IMG/VR virus record: IMGVR_UViG_3300036944_000990
Span: 1-64,000 of that record
Length of the DNA: 64,000 nt
Reading direction: 5' to 3' (one strand)
Source of the DNA: a virus
In this document: piece by piece, positions 14,997 through 24,305 of the stretch
Layout: each line of letters begins with the position of its first letter
Position numbering within the stretch: position 1 is the first letter of the stretch
Program-made: the position numbers and the translations under genes
The notes under the pieces: generated by a model
The model's database searches: none
The model's input: the letters and a program-made list of their open reading frames with translations, nothing else
Told to the model about the DNA's origin: nothing

Positions 14997-17831
14997 ATGG
15001 CAATGTCTAATGCGGAACTCGAAGTTGCCCTGAAATCGGGTCTTCAACGCTTGGTTACCGCTCTGGCCAACAAAGTTGCGCCGGACTCTCTCTTACTCGA
15101 AGGCAAGTCTCTGGCTGAAATCACCAGCCTGATCCTCGCTGGTAAAGCCGCCACTGCAGGCACAGCCGACAACGCACTGGCTGTAGGTGGTAAGGACCTC
15201 ACCACGCTGGAAAGCGAGCGTAATGCTCAGCTGGTTGCTGCCATCGATGCCCTGCGTATCGAACTGGAAGGCGAAATCAGCAACGTCACAGCTGAATCCC
15301 TCGGTCTGGGTAACGTCGTTAATTACGGTATTGCCACCGAAGAAGAAGCTCTGGCTGGTGCCGTTGACAAATACGTCACTGCTGCTCTGGCAGTCAAGAT
15401 CGCTCAGGTCAAGATCGACGAAATCGTTGGGGCAGCTCCAGAGACTCTGGACACCCTGGCTGAAATCGCCACGGCTCTGAAAAACGATCCGGACGTTATC
15501 AACACGCTGATGTCCAACATTGGCACTAACGCCACTGCGATCGAAGCGCTGGAAACTGCAACTGCAGCGTTCGAAGCCAAGGTACTGAGCTACTTTGACG
15601 TTGACGGCAATGCCAACAACGCCAACCTGCTTGCTGGCAAGACTCTGGACGAAGTCCTGGCTCTGGCACGCGACGGCGTGGACATGTCCAATGTCGTTCT
15701 GAAGACCGACGACTTCAGTCAGTACATGGTCACTCTGACCGAAGGTGCTGAGGCCCAATCGATCAAGCAAGTCTTTAATGATCTGGAGGCGGCTGACAAA
15801 GCTCAGGTTGCTGCAACTGAAGCGCTGGACGCCAAGGTTGAACAGAACGCCACTGCTACTACTGAAGCCCTGGCCCTCAAGGCCAACCAAGCTGACGTAG
15901 ACGCAGCCGTTGACGGCATCAACACTGCGCTGTCGACCAAGGTTGAAGTGGGTAGCAACATCGCCACTAACACCCTCTTGGTTGGTGAAGGCGAAGGCGC
16001 TGCTGAAGTTGCTCTGTCGCAGATCATCGCTGACATCAATGCTGCAATCGCCGCTGGTGGTGCTGCATCGACTGAAGGTCTGGCTGACCTGCAAGCTGCT
16101 CTGGATGCGTTCATCGCAGCCAAGGCCACTGGCGAAGAAGCTATCGCTGGTACCGACGATGCCAAGTACATCACTGCGCTGGCCCTTAAAGCCGCACTGG
16201 ATGCGCTGAACCTCGCTGGTAAACTCGACGTTGATGCCCAAGCCGTTGACTCGGCTAAGCTCGGCGGCAAGAGCTTGGAAGAAGTCATCGCTGACGCTCA
16301 AGCTGGCGTTGACATGTCGAACCTGGTCTTCAAGACCGACGACATGGGCCAATACTCCCTGGTTCTGGCCAGTGACGTAGAAGGCGAGCCGGTTCGTACC
16401 TTCAAGCAGATCCTCGACGCGTTCGAAGTGACGCTGGGTGAGAAAGCCACTGCTATTGATCTGGCTGCTGAAGTTGCAGCTCGTGAAGCACTGGACACTC
16501 GCCTGTCGGGTGAAATGGATGCTGTTGAGGCTCGGGCAACCGCGCTGGAAGACCGCGCCACTGCGCTGGAATCCGACAAGCTCGACGCTACCGCGCAAGC
16601 TGTAGACTCGGCTAAGTTGGAAGGCAAGTCGATTGCTGACTTGACTGCCAGCGGTGAAGAAGCAGCTGCCGGTGTCATCACCGATAAGTTCATGACTCCC
16701 GGTACTGCCAAGGAAGCTTTCGATGCTCGTTGGGCTGAGAAAGTCGGTGCTGCGCCTGAGACCCTCGATACGATCGAAGAGATCGCGTTGGCTCTGCGCA
16801 ACAACCCAGATTCCCTGGCTGCAGTGGAAACCGTTGCCAAGCAGTACACCGATGCTGAAGTTCTGGCTGCCATTCAGCAGATCTCCGGCGAAGACATGGT
16901 TGCTGGCACCACGCTGGCTAGCCTGTACGCTCAGGTTCAAGCTCTGCAAACCTCCAAGCTGGACGCTACTGCGACTGCAGTAAACTCCGAGAAGCTCGGT
17001 GGCAAGAGCCTCATGGAAGTCATCGATTCGGCTATCCAGCCTGGTCGTCTGTTCTACCCGGTTGTCCATGTCAATGGTAGCCTGGAAGAAGACAACTACG
17101 TCATGCCGACTCCGGCTGATGTCTGGGCTCAGGTGAAGACCAACGCCGTTATGGAACAGGTCGACACCATCTACGCCGTGGGCGTCAAGCGTCTGCTGCC
17201 GGGTAACCTGCTGGCCCTGACCAATCAGGAAGGTATGACCCTGCGTGGTGCGGTGTCTGAGGCACAAGAAGGTCCTGGCTACGTTATCATGCGTGCCGGT
17301 ATCGATGACACTGAGTGGACTGTGATCACTGACCCGATGCTGGGTTGCGTGGCTCGCCTGTCCAAGCACTGTGTCGTTGTCGGCGACAACACTGAGCGTT
17401 TCGTTCCGGGTCAGACGCTGTTCTACAACGGCTTCGAAGCTCTGAGCGAAAACGTGTACTACGACTGGACGCTGATGGCGGACAAGGAGTGGGAAGTCGC
17501 TACCTTCACCGGTACTGACCTCGTGATCGACAGCGCTCGTTACCATCGCAGCGAAATCCGCATTCAGTCCACCGGTCCGGTCACCGTGACGTTCGACGTC
17601 CCGACTGACCTGCCGTACGAGATGGAAGTGCGGTTCGTGAACCAGACTGGGGTCGAAGTGACCTTCGCTGGTAGTAACGTGGTGTCGGTACCGCGTATGC
17701 AACAGTACACCCTGACTAAGGTCAACGGTGTGGTGCGTGCCGTACGTTACACCAACACCTCCGTTTCGTTGGCGGGTGATATGGATGAAGCGTTCTTCGT
17801 CAATCCGGATTACTCGGCACCTCAGGTCTAA
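14997..17831 (+). CDS. Large fibre-like virion protein, 944 aa
   Basis: ATG at 14997 after GGGG; an in-frame ATG lies two codons later. The first ~680 residues are Ala-rich with repeated units: GAAPETLDTLAEI and GAAPETLDTIEEI, plus repeats of the SAKLxGKSLxEVI and VDMSNxVxKTDD type. The last ~260 residues are different, rich in beta strands and aromatic residues (GPGYVIMRAGIDDTEW), and likely form the distal globular head. The layout is that of a trimeric fibre with a receptor-binding or capping tip. It shares motifs with the preceding gene and ends at a GNRA hairpin. Confidence 0.75.
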   Translation: MAMSNAELEVALKSGLQRLVTALANKVAPDSLLLEGKSLAEITSLILAGKAATAGTADNALAVGGKDLTTLESERNAQLVAAIDALRIELEGEISNVTAESLGLGNVVNYGIATEEEALAGAVDKYVTAALAVKIAQVKIDEIVGAAPETLDTLAEIATALKNDPDVINTLMSNIGTNATAIEALETATAAFEAKVLSYFDVDGNANNANLLAGKTLDEVLALARDGVDMSNVVLKTDDFSQYMVTLTEGAEAQSIKQVFNDLEAADKAQVAATEALDAKVEQNATATTEALALKANQADVDAAVDGINTALSTKVEVGSNIATNTLLVGEGEGAAEVALSQIIADINAAIAAGGAASTEGLADLQAALDAFIAAKATGEEAIAGTDDAKYITALALKAALDALNLAGKLDVDAQAVDSAKLGGKSLEEVIADAQAGVDMSNLVFKTDDMGQYSLVLASDVEGEPVRTFKQILDAFEVTLGEKATAIDLAAEVAAREALDTRLSGEMDAVEARATALEDRATALESDKLDATAQAVDSAKLEGKSIADLTASGEEAAAGVITDKFMTPGTAKEAFDARWAEKVGAAPETLDTIEEIALALRNNPDSLAAVETVAKQYTDAEVLAAIQQISGEDMVAGTTLASLYAQVQALQTSKLDATATAVNSEKLGGKSLMEVIDSAIQPGRLFYPVVHVNGSLEEDNYVMPTPADVWAQVKTNAVMEQVDTIYAVGVKRLLPGNLLALTNQEGMTLRGAVSEAQEGPGYVIMRAGIDDTEWTVITDPMLGCVARLSKHCVVVGDNTERFVPGQTLFYNGFEALSENVYYDWTLMADKEWEVATFTGTDLVIDSARYHRSEIRIQSTGPVTVTFDVPTDLPYEMEVRFVNQTGVEVTFAGSNVVSVPRMQQYTLTKVNGVVRAVRYTNTSVSLAGDMDEAFFVNPDYSAPQV

Positions 17832-17843
17832 GTAACAATCGTG

Positions 17844-17872
17844 CAGCGAGGGGCAACCCTCGCTGTATGACG
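17844..17872 (+). terminator. GNRA hairpin terminator
   Basis: Stem CAGCGAGGG with GCAA loop (17844-17865), followed by TATGACGCC. Member of the dispersed hairpin family, without the left GGCATA arm. Confidence 0.65.
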
Positions 17873-17912
17873 CCTATTTAATGACAGTCGACTTCTTTTA
17901 AAAGGTTTAACC

Positions 17913-18530
17913 ATGGCCCGAATGACCCCACCGTTGCTTACAAAAGGGCGTTACACCCTGGTCAATCCGTTTGTGGCTGAGGACACCGTACTTTACACCT
18001 GTACGGCACTGCGTACTTTTGCTGAATGCGAAGTGGCGGGCGAAAACGTCTTACAGGACGTGTACCTCAAACACAACCTGACCGAACGTGAATACAACCG
18101 TGACTTGAATGCCGGTGCATTGTTGGTTACGTTGATGTCTGAGACTCAACCACCCATCTTTGTACCTGACACCTACATCGAGTCATACCCCAATCTCTCC
18201 GATGTCGTGTATAACCATGTGGTGTTAACCGTCTCCTTGGGATCAGTTCCAGATTTCCTGAACTTCGATTTCCTCAAGGCGCAGATGGCTGCGCTGGTTT
18301 CCGATGTTATCGGTGTTACACCAGAAGTTAAGTTGGCGCGGGCAATCAGTAGCGGTATCGTCACCCCCGAACAACACGAAGCAATGGAAGTGGGGCGACA
18401 AGCAGCCATCAAGCTTCGTACCACCGATCGAGCAAAGAACGTAGAACTACAAAACAAGTGCACCCGTCTGGAAGAGCAAAACAAGATTCTGGTCGAACTG
18501 CTTCAACAACACAACATCATTCCGATGTAA
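17913..18530 (+). CDS. Hypothetical protein with C-terminal coiled coil, 205 aa
   Basis: ATG at 17913 after AAAGG. The N-terminal two thirds look globular (beta and helix, with FVPDTYIESYPNLSDVVY); the last ~45 residues form a coiled coil (ELQNKCTRLEEQNKILVELL). Placed right after two fibre genes in the same direction, so it may be a fibre assembly helper or attachment protein, as chaperones often follow fibre genes. Not recognised. Confidence 0.6.
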   Translation: MARMTPPLLTKGRYTLVNPFVAEDTVLYTCTALRTFAECEVAGENVLQDVYLKHNLTEREYNRDLNAGALLVTLMSETQPPIFVPDTYIESYPNLSDVVYNHVVLTVSLGSVPDFLNFDFLKAQMAALVSDVIGVTPEVKLARAISSGIVTPEQHEAMEVGRQAAIKLRTTDRAKNVELQNKCTRLEEQNKILVELLQQHNIIPM

Positions 18531-18533
18531 TGC

Positions 18534-18573
18534 GGCATACAGGGAGGCTTACGCCTCCCTGTAGCTGTTATGC
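18534..18573. terminator. Bidirectional hairpin with GGCATA/TATGC arms
   Basis: Stem ACAGGGAGGC with loop TTAC (GTAA, a GNRA loop, on the minus strand) lies between GGCATA and TATGC. It separates converging genes; the minus-strand stop codon is inside the right arm. The stem is identical to that at 43614-43637. Confidence 0.7.
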
Positions 18574-19050
18574 TGCATAGGTAAACATGTAGATGGTTGC
18601 ACGGTTGTCCAGCTGACGATCTACAATCAATAACTCTTCAAGATATTGACGGAACTCCAATGGCCAACCTTCGAAATCGCGCAAGAACCGCCGCACTTCC
18701 AAAGAGCGACTTTGGATCTTCTTGACATTGAAGGGGAACAGGCTTTTGATTACCACCACAGCCATTGTTACTTGTAGGTCCGTAGTTTGGTCTTCTTCAA
18801 ATTCCTGCATAAACAATTCAACCGTTACCCAAGCGCGTTCAAGCACTTGATACAGATGGTCACGATTGCTACAAGCAGCCAACACATAAGCTGCGAACTC
18901 TTCGCCCAAGACTGTAACCAACAAACGCAACCGAGTACGGGTGAATTCGTCAACCGCCGCTGCCTTAAGCGAAGGGTTTACAGAAAGCACGCGATTGGCT
19001 TGCATCGATTGGGCGTCAGCTTGAGTCACTAAACGCCGCATAAATTTCAT
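18568..19050 (-). CDS. Hypothetical protein, 160 aa
   Basis: ATG at 19050 overlaps the previous stop (ATGA) and has GGGAG at five bases, so it is coupled. The protein starts MKFMRRLVTQADAQSMQ and is helical and soluble in appearance, with LRLLVTVLGEEFAAYVL as its most hydrophobic part. No motif recognised. Part of a minus-strand group with 19047-19970. Confidence 0.6.
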   Translation of the reverse strand: MKFMRRLVTQADAQSMQANRVLSVNPSLKAAAVDEFTRTRLRLLVTVLGEEFAAYVLAACSNRDHLYQVLERAWVTVELFMQEFEEDQTTDLQVTMAVVVIKSLFPFNVKKIQSRSLEVRRFLRDFEGWPLEFRQYLEELLIVDRQLDNRATIYMFTYAA

Positions 19051-19385
19051 GACAACTCCCACTTAAGGTCTGCCGGTTCGTAACGTTGGAAGCTACCGTA
19101 GCCCCCCTGCTCAAACTGAAACGCAGGTTTACCCAGAGCATCGAGGGCGTGTCCTAACTTGCCGTCATATAAGCACAGCGCGAAGGAATCCCACGCGCTG
19201 TGTTCACACGGTATAATCGGACCTGCGTTTTTGACCCAGTTGAACAGGTAGGCATGAAGTAGGCAGGCTTGGGGTGCACCGACCACCTGCCCACGAACAT
19301 CGATAGGTAGATAGAACAGTACTTCCCCACTGAGCAACTCTCGACCGGTGAGTCGGAAGTTGACAAACTCCTTTACCACACTCAT
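19047..19385 (-). CDS. Hypothetical protein, 112 aa
   Basis: ATG at 19385, GGGG upstream, ATGA overlap with the next gene. It has beta-type strands (LLSGEVLFYLPIDVRGQ) and several Cys, His and Trp residues (IPCEHSAWDSFALCLY). It could be a small globular enzyme or binding protein; no family recognised. Confidence 0.6.
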   Translation of the reverse strand: MSVVKEFVNFRLTGRELLSGEVLFYLPIDVRGQVVGAPQACLLHAYLFNWVKNAGPIIPCEHSAWDSFALCLYDGKLGHALDALGKPAFQFEQGGYGSFQRYEPADLKWELS

Positions 19386-19400
19386 GCGCTACCCCGACCC

Positions 19401-19970
19401 TTACTCGTCGTCTTCCTTCTCTTCCTCTTCCTCTTCTTCGGATTCGGACTCTTCCTCCTCCTGTTCTTCTTCCTGCTCTTCCTCTTCCTCCTGTTCTTCT
19501 TCCTGTTCACCGCCTTCGGCGCCGCCAGTAGGCTCTGCGTCTTCTTCGGTGTCAGTGTTGGTCAGGTCAGCAGGGTCGGTACCGTCATCGTTTTCACCGC
19601 CTTCATTCGGCAGACCTGCGTCGGCTTCGTTGGCACCACCGATGATCACACCTGGCTTCGGGTTGTTGTCGTCTTCACTCAACACCAAGGCACCGGCCTT
19701 CTGGGAGATTTCCAGATGTTCGACGAACTTCTTCTTCGCCTCCCCTACCTCGGTAGGATCGCCGATACCGGTCAGGACGACACCGCGATCACGCAGCAGT
19801 TCGATGACGGCGAGCAGGTCGTTCATCTTGGCGACGATCGTCTGGTGTGAAGGTTTCTCGGTCTTCGGGTCGATCGACTGCAGACTGAAACGGTTGCCTT
19901 TGGAAAAAGCAACGGAGAGTTCAGCTGCTTCTTCAGCAGCGGTTTGCACCAAGTTCTCAATGAGGTTCAT
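19401..19970 (-). CDS. Protein with EEAAEL helix and long acidic tail
   Basis: The N-terminal ~85 residues contain TAAEEAAELSVAFSKGN followed by a second helix (KMNDLLAVIELLRDRG). This resembles the two metal-binding helices of MazG-like nucleotide pyrophosphohydrolases (E-E-x-x-E then E-x-x-D), but the first Glu of the second motif is missing, so activity is uncertain. The last ~40 residues are nearly all Glu, with a few Gln, Ser, Lys and Asp. Such tails can mimic DNA or bind basic proteins. Codon use for Glu is mixed, so the tail is not a simple trinucleotide repeat. Confidence 0.6.
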   Translation of the reverse strand: MNLIENLVQTAAEEAAELSVAFSKGNRFSLQSIDPKTEKPSHQTIVAKMNDLLAVIELLRDRGVVLTGIGDPTEVGEAKKKFVEHLEISQKAGALVLSEDDNNPKPGVIIGGANEADAGLPNEGGENDDGTDPADLTNTDTEEDAEPTGGAEGGEQEEEQEEEEEQEEEQEEEESESEEEEEEEKEDDE

Positions 19971-20020
19971 GAGTTAACACCTTTGATTTAATGAAAGGGA
20001 CACAAGACCATGTCATAACA

Positions 20021-22489
20021 TCAGGCCATGGTCACGTGTTGATTATGTCTCATGGGTACGGTGATATTGGCAGCATCCATAACCAACACCTCAGCGTTCG
20101 TAAACGAACCGTGTGATGAGGCATAGTGACTAATCATAAATACTTGGCTAAAACCTTTCGTTTCCACAAGGTCTTTAACGAAGTTCATGACGTTCGTCCG
20201 ATGACGTTCATCAAACGAATGACCCAGTTCGTCCAAGTACAACGGGTAGTCTGTTAGGCGCAAATAGAACATCACGATCAGCTTAAAGGCAAAATCAATG
20301 ATCTCACATTGGCCTGTTGATCCCTTAGCCACATCCGGTACCCGGTTAGCTTCTGATTTAACATGAATCGGGAATTTGTAATCCAACTCCCCAGATTCCA
20401 GCCCACACGGTACAATGTTGAGGTCGTATTCCCACACATTCCCAATCAATGTATTCATGTGGTCAGTAAAGGCTTTGATGAATCCAATCAACTGTTCAGC
20501 AATCAAGCCATCCACAGGGGACAAGATCTTCGCCAGAATTTTGTACGTCTCCCACTTTTTATTGGTGAGTTCATGGTCCAACATCAGGTCGTTGATTAAA
20601 CCTTCAACCGCATGCTTTTCTGCAATCTTAGATTTGAGTACACCCAATCGTGCTTGATGGGCTTGGATCACCCGATCGATTCCGTTGTTACGGTACTCCA
20701 CCACAAGGTCTTCATAAGCTGCCAACTTCTCCCCATGAAGCACTTGGAGACGCTGTCCAACCTCAGTGACGGTGTGGGCGTCACGTAGCGCACGAGTCAA
20801 CGACATATGACTGGCTTTAGCTTCTACCAACTCCTCTGTCAACAACGAGATCTTCTGCTCAGTCTCATTAATGTGGGCCGACAAACTTTCAAAGCCGGTA
20901 GCCGACTCCATTGCCTTCAAAGCCAACTCGAGCTTTTTAAGACGTTGATCGTATTCAGCCAACTCCACCCAATGTTTGACGTCTTCGGTAAAGATACCGT
21001 AGTCCCTGATCCAGCGTTTGGGATTGTCATGGATGGCTTCAGCTTCGATCATTCGATCCCAAAGAGGTTTCAAACTACGGAAGCTGTTAACCAACCCTTT
21101 AAAACGTGTGATGTAACTACTAAAGGTTTCGGCTTCAGTGAGGTACGTTTCGTTGACTTCCAACTCTTTCTGAAAATCAGCAACCTTAATCCGAGCCTTA
21201 GCAATGAAGTCTTCAATCATGCCCTTACGATCATCGGCATTGTCGGGGTACCAACGATGCTTACAGCTCGGACATTCTTGTTGACACACACCGTTTAGAT
21301 GCTCGAGTTTGATCTCCTCACGACTGATCCGGTTATTGAGGTTAGCGATGTTCTCTTTGAGTTCTCGTGTAGCCTCACGGGTACGAGTCACCTGATCGCG
21401 GTTAAAACGCATCCCGACGTTATCAGGGATCTCTTGAACGATGGACATGAACTCTTCACGTGCTTGGTCCAACGCCGTCAACGTTCCGAAGGCATCGCTC
21501 TGACCATCCCACTGATATTCACGAATCTTCTGTCGAACCTCGAGGGACTTGTCATGAAGTTCGTGGATCTCTTGTCGAGCAGCGTCCACATCGGTTACAC
21601 CCGACTGCTGAACCGTGTGTTGGAGCTTGAGTAGATCATCCAGACTGTTGCTGGTGTGACTAATCGACATCTCCAGACCTTGCACCCGATAGCGTGCTTT
21701 ATCCACGGCCTCAGACAAGGCCTCTAAAGAGCCGTAGCGCTTGATGACAGAGTCGTTCTGCCGTAGTTCCAATACCTCACGGGCCAAGGCTTCTTCTTGT
21801 CGTGCCAGCTCTTCTAGGCGGTTACGGGAGCCTTGAGGTGGACGGCCAAACCGGGACATGTACAACAGGTCCAACTCGTCATTCAACAGCGCCAGTTCAT
21901 CTTCATCGTCCTCACTAACCCCCAGACTCTTGAGCTTGAGAGTTTCATCCGTGAGGCGATTTGCTACGTGTTTCACCGCACCTTGATGGTCACGCGCTGC
22001 GCTGGCCAACTTTTTATGCGTTGCAAGGGCATAACTGAAATCGGTATCGCAGAGTTTGGTCAACCAGTCCCGCCGCTTAGTGAAGCTCATGGTGGTGAAC
22101 TTCTCATTACCCACTAACAAATCGTGGATATCGGAGGTGTAGCTGAAATGTGATTCCACCAGTTCTTTTTGAATGGTGATCGTGCCGCCTCGATTGAGTT
22201 CCTCAGAACCGTCAATCAGAAACGAGTGCCGAGCACTACCGCCTGCGAAGTTGGAGGTGAGTTCATAAATCTTACCGTTGTGGAGCCACTTGCTGTACTT
22301 GCGACCCCCTTTAACGTAATCGGCAGGATTCGCCGGAAGAGGGGAAGCTTCGTAAACAACAGAACTCTTACCACTCCCGTTAGTCCCCAGAATGATTTGG
22401 TAGACGTCGGTGGGTGTATAACGGAATTGTTTGATGTTGTTCAGCATCAGGCGACGATAGCCGTCCAAGTGCAATTCTAAGAGTTTCAT
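20021..22489 (-). CDS. sbcC-like: SbcC/Rad50-like SMC ATPase (gp46-like)
   Basis: An 822-residue protein with Walker A ILGTNGSGKSS (about 33-43), two long coiled-coil arms, and a central CQQECPSC (402-409) that fits the Rad50 zinc hook. A Walker B LYLDELGHSFDE (about 750) and a conserved His in MISHYASSHG (near 787) close the ATPase. Such proteins pair with an SbcD/gp47-like nuclease to process DNA ends for recombination-dependent replication; that partner is not in this window. ATG at 22489 has GGA upstream. The call is firm at the family level. Confidence 0.88.
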   Translation of the reverse strand: MKLLELHLDGYRRLMLNNIKQFRYTPTDVYQIILGTNGSGKSSVVYEASPLPANPADYVKGGRKYSKWLHNGKIYELTSNFAGGSARHSFLIDGSEELNRGGTITIQKELVESHFSYTSDIHDLLVGNEKFTTMSFTKRRDWLTKLCDTDFSYALATHKKLASAARDHQGAVKHVANRLTDETLKLKSLGVSEDDEDELALLNDELDLLYMSRFGRPPQGSRNRLEELARQEEALAREVLELRQNDSVIKRYGSLEALSEAVDKARYRVQGLEMSISHTSNSLDDLLKLQHTVQQSGVTDVDAARQEIHELHDKSLEVRQKIREYQWDGQSDAFGTLTALDQAREEFMSIVQEIPDNVGMRFNRDQVTRTREATRELKENIANLNNRISREEIKLEHLNGVCQQECPSCKHRWYPDNADDRKGMIEDFIAKARIKVADFQKELEVNETYLTEAETFSSYITRFKGLVNSFRSLKPLWDRMIEAEAIHDNPKRWIRDYGIFTEDVKHWVELAEYDQRLKKLELALKAMESATGFESLSAHINETEQKISLLTEELVEAKASHMSLTRALRDAHTVTEVGQRLQVLHGEKLAAYEDLVVEYRNNGIDRVIQAHQARLGVLKSKIAEKHAVEGLINDLMLDHELTNKKWETYKILAKILSPVDGLIAEQLIGFIKAFTDHMNTLIGNVWEYDLNIVPCGLESGELDYKFPIHVKSEANRVPDVAKGSTGQCEIIDFAFKLIVMFYLRLTDYPLYLDELGHSFDERHRTNVMNFVKDLVETKGFSQVFMISHYASSHGSFTNAEVLVMDAANITVPMRHNQHVTMA

Positions 22490-22551
22490 AACAAGCTTCC
22501 AAGGTTCCTTACATAGTTTATGAGCCGTTGATAGTTTTTTATAGGTGCCTT

Positions 22552-23316
22552 ATGCAAGCCTCATGCTTTCAAAATGTTGCACTCGGCATCGTGGCCGAGA
22601 ATAAAGCAATGAAGGATGCTTCGGGTAAGTTTAACCGAACCATTCTCGTCACAGACATTGAATCCCTTAACATGACCAACGGGGAAATTCGTTCTAACCC
22701 CGAACAGTTGGAGTCATCAGGTGTAGATGCCACCGGGAAGGTCTATAACAGCGCTGTGGTGGTCGATCAGGTCATTGAGGCAACGTGGGTGCCCTTTCTC
22801 AGCAATCGTCTAACAGCGCCCGACGTACGCCGTGGTGAGCGAGTACGCCTTTGGCGCAGTGGTGATGCTGACAAGTACTACTGGTCCACAATGGGGTTGG
22901 ATGAGAACCTGCGTAAGCTTGAGACAGTGATCTTCGCATTCAGTGGAACTCAGGATGAGTCTCAAACGGAACTCGACCTTGAGAACTGCTATTACTTCGA
23001 AGTCTCAACCCACAACAAAACCATTACGCTCCAAACCTCAGCTAGTAATGGAGAACCCTTTCGCTATACCGCCCAAATCAATGCGGCAGAAGGCGCGCTC
23101 CTTATTGAAGATGACGTCGGTAACTCCTTTGAGCTTGACAGTACTGAAAACCGTCTAACCTTGGAAAATGCTGATGACTCCAAGGTTGAACTGAACCGAG
23201 GGAAAATTGCCATTGTCGCTAACGAAGAAGTCTCCCTCACGGTGGGTGGTACCAAACAAGTTTGGAAGCCTAATATCACCACCCTGAAGACGCCTAAGTT
23301 TGCAGGAGGTAGTTAA
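22552..23316 (+). CDS. Probable tail spike / baseplate hub protein
   Basis: ATG at 22552 follows AGGTG. The 254-residue protein has an N-terminal region that could be an OB-like fold, then a beta-rich C-terminal half with many short strands (TLQTSASNGEPFRYTAQ, VELNRGKIAIVANEEVSL) of the type seen in gp5/VgrG-like needle shafts. The next gene, overlapping by one base, encodes a PAAR tip, which is the usual partner of a membrane-piercing spike. The call rests mainly on this pairing. Confidence 0.65.
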   Translation: MQASCFQNVALGIVAENKAMKDASGKFNRTILVTDIESLNMTNGEIRSNPEQLESSGVDATGKVYNSAVVVDQVIEATWVPFLSNRLTAPDVRRGERVRLWRSGDADKYYWSTMGLDENLRKLETVIFAFSGTQDESQTELDLENCYYFEVSTHNKTITLQTSASNGEPFRYTAQINAAEGALLIEDDVGNSFELDSTENRLTLENADDSKVELNRGKIAIVANEEVSLTVGGTKQVWKPNITTLKTPKFAGGS

Positions 23317-23579
23317 TGCCCGGTATCACAGTAAAAGGTTTGGATAGTGCTGGTGGGACTCAGTTAGCAGGAGGACAAAGTGCATTCACCGTCAATGGGC
23401 AAGCTGTTGTTGTAAAAGGCGATCCAGTAGCCGGTCATGGCAATGCACCCCATAGCGGTCCAGTCATGGCTGAAGGTTCGAGTTGGATGACTTGGGACGG
23501 TATCCCCGTTGTACGTGCAGGTCACAAGGCCACCTGTGGTCACGCAGCAACCGGACAGAGTAATTGGGAGATCGATTAA
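23316..23579 (+). CDS. PAAR-like spike tip protein
   Basis: Start in a TAATG overlap with AGGAGGT upstream. The 87-residue protein has the PAAR layout: PGITVKGLDSAGGTQLAGG, then VVVKGDPVAGHGNAPHSGPVM, and IPVVRAGHKATCGHAATG near the end. The His and Cys residues in these loops can bind the tip iron or zinc ion. PAAR proteins cap the needle of contractile tails and type VI secretion systems and help pierce the outer membrane. Confidence 0.85.
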   Translation: MPGITVKGLDSAGGTQLAGGQSAFTVNGQAVVVKGDPVAGHGNAPHSGPVMAEGSSWMTWDGIPVVRAGHKATCGHAATGQSNWEID

Positions 23580-23580
23580 T

Positions 23581-23609
23581 GCGGCGGGGGAAACCCCGCT
23601 GTATGCCGC
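23581..23609 (+). terminator. GNRA hairpin with TATGCCG arm
   Basis: GCGGGG-GAAA-CCCCGC stem-loop, then TGTATGCCGCC; an outer GCGGC/GCCGC pairs around it. It lies after the PAAR gene. Confidence 0.6.
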
Positions 23610-23648
23610 CAGAAATGATATGAAGACCCACACACAGAGTATCCTTGG

Positions 23649-24293
23649 ATGAAAATCAAGACGTCTAATATCTGGCGCATCCCTAACGCCTTGAGATTTA
23701 AGCAACAAAACATGTGGAAACAAGCAATGCAAGTGTTTGCCAAGCAAGGTGGTCGTTGGGTCAAAACGGCTGATTACAACCCTGCTTTGTTTTTTGACAC
23801 CTATTGCAATACCACTAACAGTAATGTAAACAGCTATGCCTACGACACTATTTGGAAGGGGAATTTTGTTGTAGAGGCGGGTGACACATTCGAGTTTGAA
23901 ATGTACGCCACCACACCGATGGCCACTTTGGACATTGACTTTGGTGTTGATAAACTGCGACATCTTCCCGTGGTGGACCAAAATGGTAAACGTATCCACG
24001 CTGCTGAATTGGTGTGGGAACAAGTTAACCGTTGGCATCACCGCGTCTTTAACTTAGACCCTATCGTAGGTTACGTTGGTACAACTGCAGCCTGTGCCAT
24101 TGAAGACGACCAACCCGGTTGGCGACACCTATTCGCCCGCAATGCGTACATCAAAAATCGTTTTGGTCAAATCAAAGTCGATTTCTTACGGGACGTAGGT
24201 TTCTTTGCACCTCACGAGCCTTGGCCGGGTGGTGGTTATGCCAACTACTCTTTCCAAACCAAAAGTTTGGTTAGTTCTGCTAACTTTGATTAA
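23649..24293 (+). CDS. W-motif adhesin-like protein A
   Basis: The start MKIKTSNIWRIPNALRFKQ is followed by MWKQA and GGRWVKTAD, a pattern of short W-containing strands (xIW...MWK...GRWVK) seen at the start of the next gene and at 41610. The rest is beta-rich with many aromatic residues and ends near FFAPHEPWPGGGYANYSF. It lies between the PAAR spike and the tail fibres, so a receptor-binding or tail-tip adhesin role is likely. The start is chosen by the shared N-terminal motif; a clear ribosome site is not obvious. Confidence 0.65.
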   Translation: MKIKTSNIWRIPNALRFKQQNMWKQAMQVFAKQGGRWVKTADYNPALFFDTYCNTTNSNVNSYAYDTIWKGNFVVEAGDTFEFEMYATTPMATLDIDFGVDKLRHLPVVDQNGKRIHAAELVWEQVNRWHHRVFNLDPIVGYVGTTAACAIEDDQPGWRHLFARNAYIKNRFGQIKVDFLRDVGFFAPHEPWPGGGYANYSFQTKSLVSSANFD

Positions 24294-24305
24294 GAGGTCT
24301 TTACC

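Noticed and set aside
15093-17702. Very long antisense frame (869 codons) opposite the large fibre-like gene
   Set aside because: It arises from the strong codon bias of the sense gene; no ribosome site, and the sense protein has clear fibre motifs.
20009-20034. GACCATG...CATGGTC inverted repeat as an operator
   Set aside because: The loop is long and the repeat overlaps the end of the SbcC-like gene; no second copy seen.
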